Shown: positions 9,458-18,378, counted from the first letter of the stretch. The stretch: DNA of 64,000 bases from Pseudomonadota bacterium (GCA_021792365.1 JAJYUT010000002.1:702313-766312); one strand, 5' to 3'. The notes: generated from the letters alone by a model not told the origin. Made by a program: numbers and translations.

Positions 9458-10528
9458 ATGAGCGGGACGGGCCACGTCGTCGACGCGGAGCCGAGATGCG
9501 TGACCCTGCGCGATGCGATCGCAACGCCCTTCGCCTCGGTGGTGCCTGCCGAGGCGACGGAACAGCCGCCGCGCGACGAGCATGTCACAGCCTATACTCG
9601 CGGCTGCCTCTATGACGCGGATGGCGTCCGGGTCGACCTGTCGGTGCGGGCCGGCGGGATCGCGCGCGACCGGGCGGCTTCGAGCGATCCCGACATCCTG
9701 CCGAGGGAGCAGCGCGGCGGCACCTGGCTGACCGGCCGCACGCTCTATCTCGGCGCTTTCATGGGCAGCTACGGGCGCTTCATCACGGAAGGCCTCTCGC
9801 GCTACTGGCTGAAGGATGCCGGCACTTTCGACCATGTCGTCGCCTATCCGTTCCTGCGCGACAACGGGGACCTCGGGATTCAGGACTTCCACCGCTACTT
9901 CGCCGGGCTGCTGGGGGTGCCGATCGGCCGCTTGGCGATACTGCGCAGCCAGACCGTGTTCGACGAGATCGTGGTGCCGGAACAGCTCTGGGTCAGCGAC
10001 CTCCAGGTGAATGCCGGGATGCGCGATCTCTACGGACGCATCCGGGATCGCCACGCCGGCGGCAGACCGGCCGGCCGCATCTTCCTGTCGCGCGCCCCGT
10101 CGCCGCGGCTCGGCAACCCGGCGGCGGTCGAGGAGGCGTTCGCGGCCTTCGGCTTCCGGGTGCTGCATCCGGAGCGGCTGCCGATTGCCGACCAGCTTGC
10201 CCTCTATGCCAATTGCGAGATCCTGGCGGGGCTCTCCGGCGGCGGCATGCACAATTGCCTGTTCGCGCGGCCGGGCCTGCTGACCATCGAGGTCGGGGAT
10301 CGGCCTGCCCGGCGCCGGCCGGCTCCCGTGCAGCGCATCGCCAACGAGCTGGCGCAGGTCGAGGCGCGCTTCATCCGCTTCGGCGAAGGGACGGAAGCCG
10401 CCATCGACCCGAAGACCGTCCGGAAGAGGTTGCGCGACACGCTCGGCGAATTGCCGCGGCGCGGACCGGTGGTCTTGCTCCGCCTCGGCCGCATCATCAA
10501 GCGGCTGCGGAGCGGGACCGCGCCCTGA
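9458..10528 (+). CDS. Glycosyltransferase family 61 protein
   Basis: A 356-residue protein with the DUF563/GT61 core. YGRFITEGLSRYW is the early conserved segment, IFLSRAPSPRLGN matches the family's SR-rich strand, and ILAGLSGGGMHNCLFARPG matches the acceptor-side motif usually written GxHGxxxxN; here the segment reads GGGMHNCLF. GT61 enzymes transfer xylose, GlcNAc or unknown sugars, and bacterial members are often tied to surface polysaccharide. No other polysaccharide genes adjoin it, so the acceptor is unknown. It ends four bases before the stop of the convergent GcvT-like gene. Confidence 0.82.
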   Translation: MSGTGHVVDAEPRCVTLRDAIATPFASVVPAEATEQPPRDEHVTAYTRGCLYDADGVRVDLSVRAGGIARDRAASSDPDILPREQRGGTWLTGRTLYLGAFMGSYGRFITEGLSRYWLKDAGTFDHVVAYPFLRDNGDLGIQDFHRYFAGLLGVPIGRLAILRSQTVFDEIVVPEQLWVSDLQVNAGMRDLYGRIRDRHAGGRPAGRIFLSRAPSPRLGNPAAVEEAFAAFGFRVLHPERLPIADQLALYANCEILAGLSGGGMHNCLFARPGLLTIEVGDRPARRRPAPVQRIANELAQVEARFIRFGEGTEAAIDPKTVRKRLRDTLGELPRRGPVVLLRLGRIIKRLRSGTAP

Positions 10529-10531
10529 GGG

Positions 10532-11719
10532 TCAGGCGGATTTGCGCGGCGGGTCGTAGAACATCCGGTTGGCTGCCCAGCATCGCACCATGGAGCGTTC
10601 GATCTTGTGCTCCTTGTGGTACCAGATCTCGATCCACATCTCCGTGCCCGGCTTGGCATAGGCCGCGGGCAACCGCGCGTAAGCGATGTTCTTCTTCAGC
10701 GTCGGCGACCAGCAGGCCGAGGTGGTGAGGCCAAGCTCCCGCTTGCCGGCCCGATCCGCGTAGAGGAAGGAGCCTGGCGCCGGCTTGCGCCCTTCGATCT
10801 CGATGCCAGTCAGCACGTGGCGGCTGAGGCCCTGTTCCTTCTCGCGCTTCAGCGCGCGCTTTCCGACGAAATAGCCTGGCTTGTTGAGGTTGACAGTCCA
10901 GCCGATGCCGAGCTCGTAGGGCGACATGCGGTTGCTCGGCCGCAGCGCGTGCAGCGCGCTGGAATAATCGAGGTCGATCAGGATGAAGCCGGCCTCGATG
11001 CGCGCGATCTCCAGCGCCTGCGCGCCGATCGGCGCGATCTTATGGTCGCGTCCGACCTCGAACAGGCGATCCCACAGCCAGAGCGCGTCCGCAGGCCTCA
11101 CCCAGAGCTCGTAGCCGAGATCACCGGTGAAGCCGGCGCGATCGATGCGCAGCCATCGGCCGTTCAGCTCCAGCTCGATGATGCCGAAGCGCGGCAGATG
11201 TTCGATACCGTTGATTCCGAACGCGCGCAGCACGTCGCGCGACTGCGGCCCCTGCAGCGAGAGGCCGGCGAGATCGTTGGACGCTTCCTCGATCTGGACC
11301 TCGAAGCCGTAGGCAGCCTGCTCCAGCCAGTGGAGCTGGTCTTTCGCGGCGTTCAGCAGGAAGTCGTTCTCGCCGAAGCGGAAGATCGTGCCTTCTTCCA
11401 CCAGCATGCCGTCATCCTGGCACCAGGCGGTGTAGAAGGCCTGCATCGGCTTGATCTTGGAAAGATCGCGAGTGATCAGGTGATTGACGTACTCCGCAGC
11501 TTGCCGGCCGGCGATGCGGTATTTGATCAACGGCGAGATATCGTAGACCGACGCGCCATTGCGGATGGTGAAATATTCCGACTGCACGGATTCGAAGGCG
11601 GCCGGCGAATAATGGCCGGTCCAGCGCATCCAGTGATTGCCGTGCATGAGCGCTTCGATGCGCTCATGGAATGGCGTCCTGCGCAGAAACGGCTTCACAT
11701 GCTCGACATAGGCCGTCAT
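10532..11719 (-). CDS. GcvT-like aminomethyltransferase family protein
   Basis: A 395-residue protein with the folate-binding GcvT fold: an N-terminal domain (TPFHERIEAL, then GASVYDISPLIKYRI), a central part with LAGLSLQGPQSRDVL and DRAGFTGDLGYELWV, and a C-terminal barrel with GKRALKREKEQG. GcvT-type proteins accept a one-carbon unit from a methylamine group onto tetrahydrofolate. There are no gcvH or gcvP genes here, so it is not the glycine cleavage T protein. Family relatives work with FAD oxidoreductases in demethylation of sarcosine, dimethylglycine or lignin-type aryl ethers. It is the third gene of a minus-strand operon and overlaps the upstream FAD gene by four bases. Confidence 0.85.
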   Translation of the reverse strand: MTAYVEHVKPFLRRTPFHERIEALMHGNHWMRWTGHYSPAAFESVQSEYFTIRNGASVYDISPLIKYRIAGRQAAEYVNHLITRDLSKIKPMQAFYTAWCQDDGMLVEEGTIFRFGENDFLLNAAKDQLHWLEQAAYGFEVQIEEASNDLAGLSLQGPQSRDVLRAFGINGIEHLPRFGIIELELNGRWLRIDRAGFTGDLGYELWVRPADALWLWDRLFEVGRDHKIAPIGAQALEIARIEAGFILIDLDYSSALHALRPSNRMSPYELGIGWTVNLNKPGYFVGKRALKREKEQGLSRHVLTGIEIEGRKPAPGSFLYADRAGKRELGLTTSACWSPTLKKNIAYARLPAAYAKPGTEMWIEIWYHKEHKIERSMVRCWAANRMFYDPPRKSA

Positions 11720-13308
11720 GCCGCCCCCACGACGCGCTTTTGGGCGCGCACATCCTTCAGGATTTCGCGCGCGGCGTTGTAGCCAGGCGCGCCGGAGACG
11801 TTGCCGCCCGGATGCGCGCCGGCGCCGCACAAATAGACACCCGGCACCGGCATCCGATATTCCTGTGCCTGGCCGGCGGGGCGCAGAAACAGCACCTGGT
11901 CGAGCGTGATCTCGCCATGGTGCCACTGGCCCCCGGTCATGCCGAACTGCGCCTCGAGATCATGGGGCGTCAGCACCTCCATCGCGGTCACGCGCTGCCC
12001 CAGGCCGGGCGCGACCTCCTCCAGTACCGCCAAGCTGCGCGCGCCGATCTGCTGCCGCGCCTCGTTCACCGAACTCTCGCGCAGACGATAGGGGCAGTAT
12101 TGCGCGACGATCGAAGCCACGTGCTTGCCGGCGGGCGCGAGCGACGGATCGCCGAGGCTCGGTATCGTGACCTCCAGCGCCGGGCGGTCCGACACGCGGC
12201 CATATTTGGCGCAATCATAGGCGCGCTCTATGTCGTCCGGCTTCGGCGCCACGACGAGCCGCCCGCCCGCCTTGGCGAGCGCCTCCGGCAGACCGTCCAG
12301 CGCGAGATGGATCTTGGCGGCGGAGCCGTTCATGCGCAGATGACGCATGCGCGAGACGAACATCGTGTCGAGGTTGCGCGGCCCGATCAATTGCAAGGCG
12401 GTGCGCTGCGGATCGGCATTGGACGCGACGTGCGGCGCCCGCACCTCTTCCCCGGTCGACAGCACCACGCCGGCCGCCGCATCGCTCTCGATCAGGATGT
12501 GGTCGACGGCGGCGCCGGTGCGGATGGTCGCGCCGGCGGCAGTCGCCGCCTTCGCCAGCGCGTGGGTGACGCTGCCCATGCCGCCCTTGGGCAGCAGGAA
12601 GCCGCCCTGCCCGTTGGCCCCGAGGCTCGCCAGGCGATAGAGCAGATTGAACACGGTGCTCGGCGAACGCGGGCCGAGACAGAGGCCCAGCACGCCCTCG
12701 AAGCAGAGCAGCGCGCGCACCGGCTCGCTTTCGAGGTAGTCGTTTGCGAGGTCGTTGACGTTCATGGTGAGGATGCGCGTCAGCTCGAGCATGTCCTTGC
12801 GTCCGAGCCGGCGCATGGCCCAGGCGAACTTGCCGAGGCTGAGCTTGCCCTCCCAGCCCATCCGGGCGATGTCCGGGCGCGGCGGCGTGCTGAGGGCATA
12901 GGCAGCGAGCGCACCCGCCATCCGCGTGAGCCGTGCCATCGCCGCGGGATAGGCCTCCGCATCGGCGCGGCTGATGGCGGCGATCGAGGCGGCATCGCCC
13001 GCATCGAAGCTGGATCCGCCGGGCAGCAGGCACCGCGTCGCGACCCGCTGTGCCCTCAGGTCGAGGCCATGCCGCGCGAGGCCGAGATCGCGCGCGATGG
13101 TGGGGTGCAGCGCGTGCAGCAGATGCGCAACGCCGGAGACCTTGTAGCCCGGCACGAACTCGCGGGTGACGGCCGCGCCGCCGACCTGTGGCGCCGCTTC
13201 CAGCACCGTGACCTTGAGTCCGGCCTTCGCCAAATAGGCCGCCGCGACGAGCCCGTTATGCCCAGCGCCGATGATGACGACGTCAGGTTGAGTCCGAGGG
13301 GCGCTCAT
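11716..13308 (-). CDS. FAD-dependent oxidoreductase, phytoene desaturase/PYROXD2-like (paralogue 2)
   Basis: A 530-residue flavoprotein. The N-terminal dinucleotide loop is VVIIGAGHNGLVAAAYLAK, followed by the GGAAVTREF segment. The C-terminal FAD motif (GVYLCGAGAHPGG, then GAPGYNAAREILKD) is typical of the NAD(P)/FAD oxidoreductases usually annotated as phytoene dehydrogenase-like or PYROXD2. No carotenoid genes are nearby, so a role in amine or amino acid oxidation is more likely than pigment synthesis. It overlaps both neighbours by four bases (ATGA), giving a strictly coupled three-gene operon. The gene upstream is a clear paralogue with the same C-terminal block. Confidence 0.86.
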   Translation of the reverse strand: MSAPRTQPDVVIIGAGHNGLVAAAYLAKAGLKVTVLEAAPQVGGAAVTREFVPGYKVSGVAHLLHALHPTIARDLGLARHGLDLRAQRVATRCLLPGGSSFDAGDAASIAAISRADAEAYPAAMARLTRMAGALAAYALSTPPRPDIARMGWEGKLSLGKFAWAMRRLGRKDMLELTRILTMNVNDLANDYLESEPVRALLCFEGVLGLCLGPRSPSTVFNLLYRLASLGANGQGGFLLPKGGMGSVTHALAKAATAAGATIRTGAAVDHILIESDAAAGVVLSTGEEVRAPHVASNADPQRTALQLIGPRNLDTMFVSRMRHLRMNGSAAKIHLALDGLPEALAKAGGRLVVAPKPDDIERAYDCAKYGRVSDRPALEVTIPSLGDPSLAPAGKHVASIVAQYCPYRLRESSVNEARQQIGARSLAVLEEVAPGLGQRVTAMEVLTPHDLEAQFGMTGGQWHHGEITLDQVLFLRPAGQAQEYRMPVPGVYLCGAGAHPGGNVSGAPGYNAAREILKDVRAQKRVVGAA

Positions 13309-14963
13309 TGCACGACCCCGCGCTTGAAGTCCTTCAGCATCTCGCGCGCGGCATTGGCCCCCGGCGCGCCCATGACGCCGCCGCCGGGATGGGTGCCCGA
13401 GCCGCACATGTAGAAATTGTCGAACGGTCCGCGATATTGCCCCATCCCGGGGAATGGCCGGTTGAACAGAAGCTGATCCAGCGTCAGCTCGCCATGGAAG
13501 ATGTTGCCTTCCGTCATGCCGACTTCGTTCTCGATGTCCCAGGGCGTGCGGCATTGCACATGCAGGACAAGCTTCTTGAAGCCCGGTGCATGGAGCTCGA
13601 TGGTGTCGAGCACGTCCTTCTCGTATTGCGCCTTCATCTCCGGAGTCCACGGCCCCTCCGCGAGCTGGTACGGGACGTATTGCACGAACACCGACATGAA
13701 ATGCTTGCCCGGCGGGGCCATGGTGGGATCGACCGTGGTCGGGATCACGCAATCGAGGAAGGGCTGCTTCGACCAGCTTCCGTATTTGTAATCGTCGAAG
13801 GCGCGCTCGATGTAGTCGAAATCCCCGCCGATATCGATCGTGCCATAGGCCGCTTCCTTGCCAAGGCCGGCAAATTCCGGCAGCCCGTCCAGCGCGATGT
13901 TCAGCTTCCCCGAGGAGCCGCGGATCTTGTAGTTCCGGGCATAGCGATGGATGTCGGGATCGATGGAATCCAGGTCGCCCTTGTCGACCAGCTTGAGATA
14001 GGTGCGCTTGGGGTCGGCGTTGCTCACGATCGCTTTGGCATAGACCTCCTCGCCGGATTTCAGCGCAACGCCGACGGCCTTGCCACCCTTGACGATGACC
14101 TTCTCGACCTCGGCATTGACCCGGATCTCGACGCCGGCCTCCTCCGCCGCGGCGGCGATCGCCTTGCTGACCGAGCCCATGCCGCCGCGCGCAAAGCCCC
14201 AGGCGCCGATCTGCCCGTCCACCTCGCCCATGTAGTGGTGCAGCAGCACATAGGCCGTGCCGGGCGAATAGGGGCCGAGGGCGGTGCCGATGATCGAGGA
14301 CGCGGCGGCCAATCCCTTCCAGCGCGGCGTCTCGAAATACTGGTCCAGGAAATCGGCGACCGACATGGACCAGAAGCGGATCATGTCGTACATGTGCCGC
14401 TCGCCCAATCGTCCGAACTCCCGCCCGATGCGCAGCAGGCCATCGAGGTCTTCCCGATGGCCCCAGGGGTTGATCCGGTTCTGCACGAAGGGATTGATCT
14501 GTGTCGGGTCGGGCGGCGTCATCAGCAGCGTACGCTTGATGAAGCGGCAGTGGCGGCTGATTTCCATCGCGTATTCGTCGTAGGCCTCCGCGTCGCGGAT
14601 CGAGTGGCGGCGCAGCGACTCCCGCGTGCGGTCATGGTCGTTGTAGTAGATGATCCCCTCGCCCTCCGGATTGGGCGCGGAATTGATGTCATACGGGATG
14701 ACCTGCAATCCGTGCCGCGGCAGATCGAGGAAGCGGAATATCTCCGGCCGCAGCAGGGAGCAGACATAGGAGCAGGTCGAATAGATGAAGCCGGGAAACT
14801 TCTCCTCCGACATCGCGGCGCCGCCGACCTTCTCGCGCCGTTCCAGCACCAGGACCTTCAGTTTGCTCTTGCCGTTCTTCTCGCCGCCCTTGGCGAGATA
14901 GGCCGCGCAGGTGAGGCCGTTATGGCCGCCGCCGATGATTATTGCGTCGTAGCTCTGCTGCAT
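13305..14963 (-). CDS. FAD-dependent oxidoreductase, phytoene desaturase/PYROXD2-like (paralogue 1)
   Basis: 552 residues from the ATG at 14963. The FAD-binding loop is IIIGGGHNGLTCAAYLAK, and the C-terminus has FYMCGSGTHPGGGVMGAPG. It resembles the next gene throughout but has a short insertion (GEKNGKSK) in the first Rossmann unit. Tandem, coupled genes suggest either a heteromeric enzyme or two sequential oxidations. The open frame continues 43 codons upstream, but that part does not look like protein and lies in the promoter region, so the start just before the Rossmann strand is chosen. It is the first gene of the operon and is divergent from the dipeptidase gene. Confidence 0.86.
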   Translation of the reverse strand: MQQSYDAIIIGGGHNGLTCAAYLAKGGEKNGKSKLKVLVLERREKVGGAAMSEEKFPGFIYSTCSYVCSLLRPEIFRFLDLPRHGLQVIPYDINSAPNPEGEGIIYYNDHDRTRESLRRHSIRDAEAYDEYAMEISRHCRFIKRTLLMTPPDPTQINPFVQNRINPWGHREDLDGLLRIGREFGRLGERHMYDMIRFWSMSVADFLDQYFETPRWKGLAAASSIIGTALGPYSPGTAYVLLHHYMGEVDGQIGAWGFARGGMGSVSKAIAAAAEEAGVEIRVNAEVEKVIVKGGKAVGVALKSGEEVYAKAIVSNADPKRTYLKLVDKGDLDSIDPDIHRYARNYKIRGSSGKLNIALDGLPEFAGLGKEAAYGTIDIGGDFDYIERAFDDYKYGSWSKQPFLDCVIPTTVDPTMAPPGKHFMSVFVQYVPYQLAEGPWTPEMKAQYEKDVLDTIELHAPGFKKLVLHVQCRTPWDIENEVGMTEGNIFHGELTLDQLLFNRPFPGMGQYRGPFDNFYMCGSGTHPGGGVMGAPGANAAREMLKDFKRGVVQ

Positions 14964-15059
14964 GGCCAAGCCCGTATGGAAAGACGAGAACGATCGCGGC
15001 GCGCCTGCCGCAGCAATCGTCACCATCCTGCCGAAGCGCTCCCGATCCGTCAATGAATA

Positions 15060-15117
15060 ATGTACAGTCATACATCGAATGTGCACCAACACGCTGATTT
15101 TTGGTCATACTTGACCA
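15060..15117. promoter_or_regulatory. Operator-like inverted repeats in the FAD operon/dipeptidase divergent region
   Basis: Two inverted repeats lie in the 236-base gap between divergent genes. TGGTCA-TACT-TGACCA at 15102-15117 is a perfect six-base repeat and resembles GntR/FCD-type operators (TGGTC-N-GACCA). ATGTA-CAGTCA-TACAT at 15060-15075 is a five-base repeat. Either could control both directions. No GntR gene is in the window; the nearest regulator is the BetI-like gene at 18753. Confidence 0.45.
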
Positions 15118-15199
15118 TCTTGAAATGCTCTTGCGCAGCCTCGGGACGAATCGTCAAATAGGCTTTCGGTCCGAGTCATCTGGCGGCGTTCGGGGGACC

Positions 15200-16198
15200 A
15201 TGAACAAGGTTGAATTGCGCAAGCACGCAGCGCGGCTCTATCGCGAGGCGCTGGTCTGGGACGATCATTCCGGCTTCGATCCGCATGGCGGGGCCGATCT
15301 CAACAATCTGGATATCTGGCGAAAGGCGGGCGTGCACTACCTGTCGGTTAATGTCGGCTACGACGTGTTCGACTGGCAAGCGACGATCAGCACGTTGGCG
15401 CGCTTTCGCGCCTGGCTGCAGACGCATTCGAAGAGATACGCGCTGGTGAGGACCACGGCGGACATCAAGCGCGCCCGCAAGGACGGCAGGCTCGCCATCG
15501 CCTTCGATCTCGAGGGCATGAACGCGCTCAACAGCGATCTCAACATGGTGCGCCTCTATTACGACCTCGGCGTCCGGCAGATGCTGTTCGCCTACAACCT
15601 CAACAATCTCGCCGGCGGCGGCTGCCATGACGGCAATGCCGGCCTCACCGCCTTCGGCCGCGACGTGGTCCGCGAGATGAACCGGGTCGGCATGCTGGTG
15701 GACTGCTCGCACTCCGCCTATCGCACGACGATGGAAGCGATGGAGGTGTCGGAGGCGCCCGTCATCTTCTCCCATTCCTGCGCCAAGGCGCTGCGCAATC
15801 ACGGCCGCAACATCGTGGACGAGCAGATCAAGGCCTGCGCCAGCACCGGCGGCGTAGTGGGCGTCACCGGCGTCAGCCTGTTTCTGGGGGAGAACGACAC
15901 GCGCAGCGAGACCTTCGTCAATCACATCGCGCATATGGCGGACTTGGTGGGCGCGGAGCATGTCGGGATCGCGCTCGACTACGCGTTCGATGCCGACAAA
16001 GTCGACGATCTCCTGGACGGCAACCAGGCTTACTGGCCGCCGCACGAGGATTACGGCCGGTGGCCCACCGCCTATGTGCCGCCCAGGCAGTTGCTCGAGA
16101 TCACCGAAGCCATGGTCAAGCGCGGCTTCCGCGACCGCGAGATCCTGGGCGTGCTCGGCGGCAATTTCATGCGCGTGGCGAGCCGGGTATGGAAGTAG
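15200..16198 (+). CDS. Membrane dipeptidase family protein (peptidase M19)
   Basis: A 332-residue TIM-barrel metallopeptidase. Visible metal-site motifs are DDH near residue 23, FDLEG with E105, DCSH with H171 and FSHS with H192, as in renal-dipeptidase relatives. The first motif reads H-S-G where classical members have H-x-D, a variant of this subgroup that could change metal binding. There is no signal peptide, so it is cytoplasmic despite the family name. Related genes sit next to dimethylglycine/betaine catabolic genes in pseudomonads. With the divergent FAD/GcvT-like operon this suggests hydrolysis of a small N-substituted amino acid derivative; the substrate is unknown. Confidence 0.87.
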   Translation: MNKVELRKHAARLYREALVWDDHSGFDPHGGADLNNLDIWRKAGVHYLSVNVGYDVFDWQATISTLARFRAWLQTHSKRYALVRTTADIKRARKDGRLAIAFDLEGMNALNSDLNMVRLYYDLGVRQMLFAYNLNNLAGGGCHDGNAGLTAFGRDVVREMNRVGMLVDCSHSAYRTTMEAMEVSEAPVIFSHSCAKALRNHGRNIVDEQIKACASTGGVVGVTGVSLFLGENDTRSETFVNHIAHMADLVGAEHVGIALDYAFDADKVDDLLDGNQAYWPPHEDYGRWPTAYVPPRQLLEITEAMVKRGFRDREILGVLGGNFMRVASRVWK

Positions 16199-16270
16199 CC
16201 CGGGAACTCAGCGACGATTGCCTCATTCGGTCTTGCGAGAGCAGGATGCGCCGCTCTAGAGAGGTTCAGA

Positions 16271-16293
16271 CGCGCGGCTTCGAAAGCCGCGCG
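16271..16293. other. Perfect 10-bp hairpin between dipeptidase and aldolase-like genes
   Basis: CGCGCGGCTT pairs with AAGCCGCGCG around a three-base CGA loop. No T tract follows on either side, so it is more likely a transcript-stabilising or attenuating stem than a simple terminator. It lies 28 bases before the next start codon. Confidence 0.5.
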
Positions 16294-16320
16294 CCTCGTC
16301 ATTCGTAAGGAGCACGTGGA

Positions 16321-17343
16321 ATGAAGCGTCTGGATGCCAAGCTCGCCCGCATCAGGTCCGGTCATTACACACGGACCGACTTCATCGTTGCGGACGCCAA
16401 GGACGGCGATATGGGGCCGAGCCTGACCTCGAGCGGGCCGCATCGCCAGCCCGACGGCACCTGGACACGCTACCGCACGCGCGCGGAGTTCCTGGACCAG
16501 ATCGCCGCCATCGTGCGGCAGGACGTCGTCGACATCATGCTGCTATCGGCATCGAACCTCGAGCTGCTGAACGAGCGCGAGCTGTTCCGCAACAGCGCGG
16601 TCAAGCCGGCGATCCGCGCCAATGACACGACCGACATCTGGCGCTGCCGCGGCGCGGCCTATCACAACAGCCCGTCCCACCCTTTCCGATCGGCCTCGCT
16701 GCCGCAGGTCATGTACGGCGCGGCCCTGCCGACGCCCGACCGGCACGTCGTCGGCACCGATCTCGGCCTGTATTCCATCACCTTCAACAACGACATCGAG
16801 GCGGACCTGCGCTCGCTGGAAGCCTTTCGCGATTTTCGCGCGGACGCCGTCGCGCACGGCTTCAGGTATTTCCTGGAGGTGTTCAATCCCAACGTCGACA
16901 CCGGGATCGATCCCAAGGTCCTGCCGCACTACGTCAATGACGTGATCCTGCGCTGCCTCGCCGGCCTCACCAAGGCGGAGCGGCCGCAGTTCCTGAAGAT
17001 CGCCTATAACGGCCCGAAGGCGCTGGAGGAGCTGGCCTCGTTCGATCCCAGCCTTATTGTCGGCGTGCTAGGCGGCGGCGCCGGCACGACGCGCGATTGC
17101 TTTGAGCTGCTCTACCAGGCGGAGCGCTACGGCGCGCGCGTCGCCCTGTTCGGGCGCAAGATCAATTTGGCGGAGGACCCGCTGGCCATGGTCGCCATGA
17201 TGCGCCAAGTCGCGGACGGCGCGATTGCACCGGCCGACGCCGTAAAGGCATACCACGGCGAGCTGCAGAAGCAGAACATCACGCCCGCGCGAACGCTCGA
17301 CGACGATATCGTCGTCACCGAAGCACCGCTGAAGGCCGGCTAA
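16321..17343 (+). CDS. TIM-barrel aldolase-like protein (class I, unassigned)
   Basis: A 340-residue soluble protein preceded by a good AAGGAG site. The body looks like an (alpha/beta)8 barrel: DIMLLSASN, TDLGLYSITFNND, FRYFLEVFNPNV, QFLKIAYNG and LIVGVLGGGAGT follow one another as strand-loop units. K226 in FLKIAYNG sits where DeoC/LacD-type aldolases keep the Schiff-base lysine, and GGGAGT is a good phosphate-binding loop. I therefore infer a class I aldolase for a phosphorylated sugar or sugar acid. The adjacent PfkB kinase, 9 bases downstream, would make that substrate. I do not recognise a named family. Confidence 0.62.
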   Translation: MKRLDAKLARIRSGHYTRTDFIVADAKDGDMGPSLTSSGPHRQPDGTWTRYRTRAEFLDQIAAIVRQDVVDIMLLSASNLELLNERELFRNSAVKPAIRANDTTDIWRCRGAAYHNSPSHPFRSASLPQVMYGAALPTPDRHVVGTDLGLYSITFNNDIEADLRSLEAFRDFRADAVAHGFRYFLEVFNPNVDTGIDPKVLPHYVNDVILRCLAGLTKAERPQFLKIAYNGPKALEELASFDPSLIVGVLGGGAGTTRDCFELLYQAERYGARVALFGRKINLAEDPLAMVAMMRQVADGAIAPADAVKAYHGELQKQNITPARTLDDDIVVTEAPLKAG

Positions 17344-17352
17344 GGGGGCGCC

Positions 17353-18378
17353 ATGACCGGCACCCGGCGCGGCTTCGTCACCGGCGGGACCTGGTGCGCC
17401 GATCTCAACAAGATCGTCGAGTTCTGGCCGCCGGAGGATTCGATCGCGGAGATCCATCAGGTCGACCTGCGCGGCGGGGGCTCGGCCTCCAACCTCGCCA
17501 TCGACATGAAGAAGCTCGATTCCGCGATGCCGGTGGAAACCATCGGCATCGTGGGCGATGACGAGAATGGCCGCTTCCTGCTGAGCCACGCCGATGGCTT
17601 CGGGATCGACCGGCGGCAGATCGCCGTCACGAGCGAGTTGCCGACACAATTCACCGATTGCTTCGGGTCGAAGCGCACCGGCCGGCGCACGCATATCTAC
17701 TACGCCGGCTGCGCCGCCTTGCTGACGCCCGATCATTTCGACTTCTCCAGGACCAGCGGGCGCATCTTCCATCTCGGCCTTCCCGGCATTCATCGAGGAC
17801 TGGACTCGCCCTGGCAAGGCGATGCGAATGGCTGGGTGACCGTTCTCAAAAACGCCAAGGCCGCCGGCCTCACCACCAATTTCGAACTGGTCATGATCGA
17901 GCCGAAGCGCCTCGCCGGCATCATCCGGCCGTGCCTGCCGCATCTCGACTATCTGATCGTCAACGACTGGGAGATCGGCGCCCTGGCTGACGAGCGGACC
18001 TACAACGAGGGCGTGACGGATATCGATGCCTGCCTCCGGGCGGCGCGCCACGTACTCACGCAGGGCAGCGTCGGCCTGGCGGTTGTCCATTTCCCGAGGG
18101 GCGCGATCGCGGTTTCACGGGACGGCGTCGTGACCCGGCAGCCCTCGGTCAAGGTGCCGCAATCCGCCATCGTGAGCGCCAACGGCGCCGGCGACGCCTT
18201 CGCCGCCGGGATGCTCTACGGCCTGCACGAGCGCTGGGAGGTGGGGCGATGTCTCGCGCTTGCCCACGCCACCGCGGCGGCGTCCCTGCGCGGCGCATCG
18301 ACGACGGATACGGTCGAGAAGTGGCAGAACTGTATGCAGCTGGCCGAACGTTGGGGCTGGAACGAGTGGCCCGCATGA
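17353..18378 (+). CDS. PfkB-family carbohydrate kinase
   Basis: A 341-residue ribokinase-like protein. An N-terminal GGGSASNLAIDMKKL (PfkB signature 1 region), GIVGDDENGRFL and the C-terminal signature SANGAGDAFAAGM with catalytic base D281 are all present. These kinases phosphorylate sugars, sugar acids or nucleosides at a primary hydroxyl. It follows the aldolase-like gene closely and almost certainly shares its transcript. The pair resembles kinase-then-aldolase pathways for deoxysugars or ulosonates. The substrate is not predictable. Confidence 0.88.
   Translation: MTGTRRGFVTGGTWCADLNKIVEFWPPEDSIAEIHQVDLRGGGSASNLAIDMKKLDSAMPVETIGIVGDDENGRFLLSHADGFGIDRRQIAVTSELPTQFTDCFGSKRTGRRTHIYYAGCAALLTPDHFDFSRTSGRIFHLGLPGIHRGLDSPWQGDANGWVTVLKNAKAAGLTTNFELVMIEPKRLAGIIRPCLPHLDYLIVNDWEIGALADERTYNEGVTDIDACLRAARHVLTQGSVGLAVVHFPRGAIAVSRDGVVTRQPSVKVPQSAIVSANGAGDAFAAGMLYGLHERWEVGRCLALAHATAAASLRGASTTDTVEKWQNCMQLAERWGWNEWPA

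Noticed and set aside
10532-11719. Glycine cleavage system T protein
   Set aside because: No gcvH or gcvP is present and the partners are FAD oxidoreductases, so only a GcvT-like call is justified.
11716-14963. Carotenoid desaturases
   Set aside because: The fold matches, but there are no phytoene synthase or other carotenoid genes and the context is amino acid-like catabolism.
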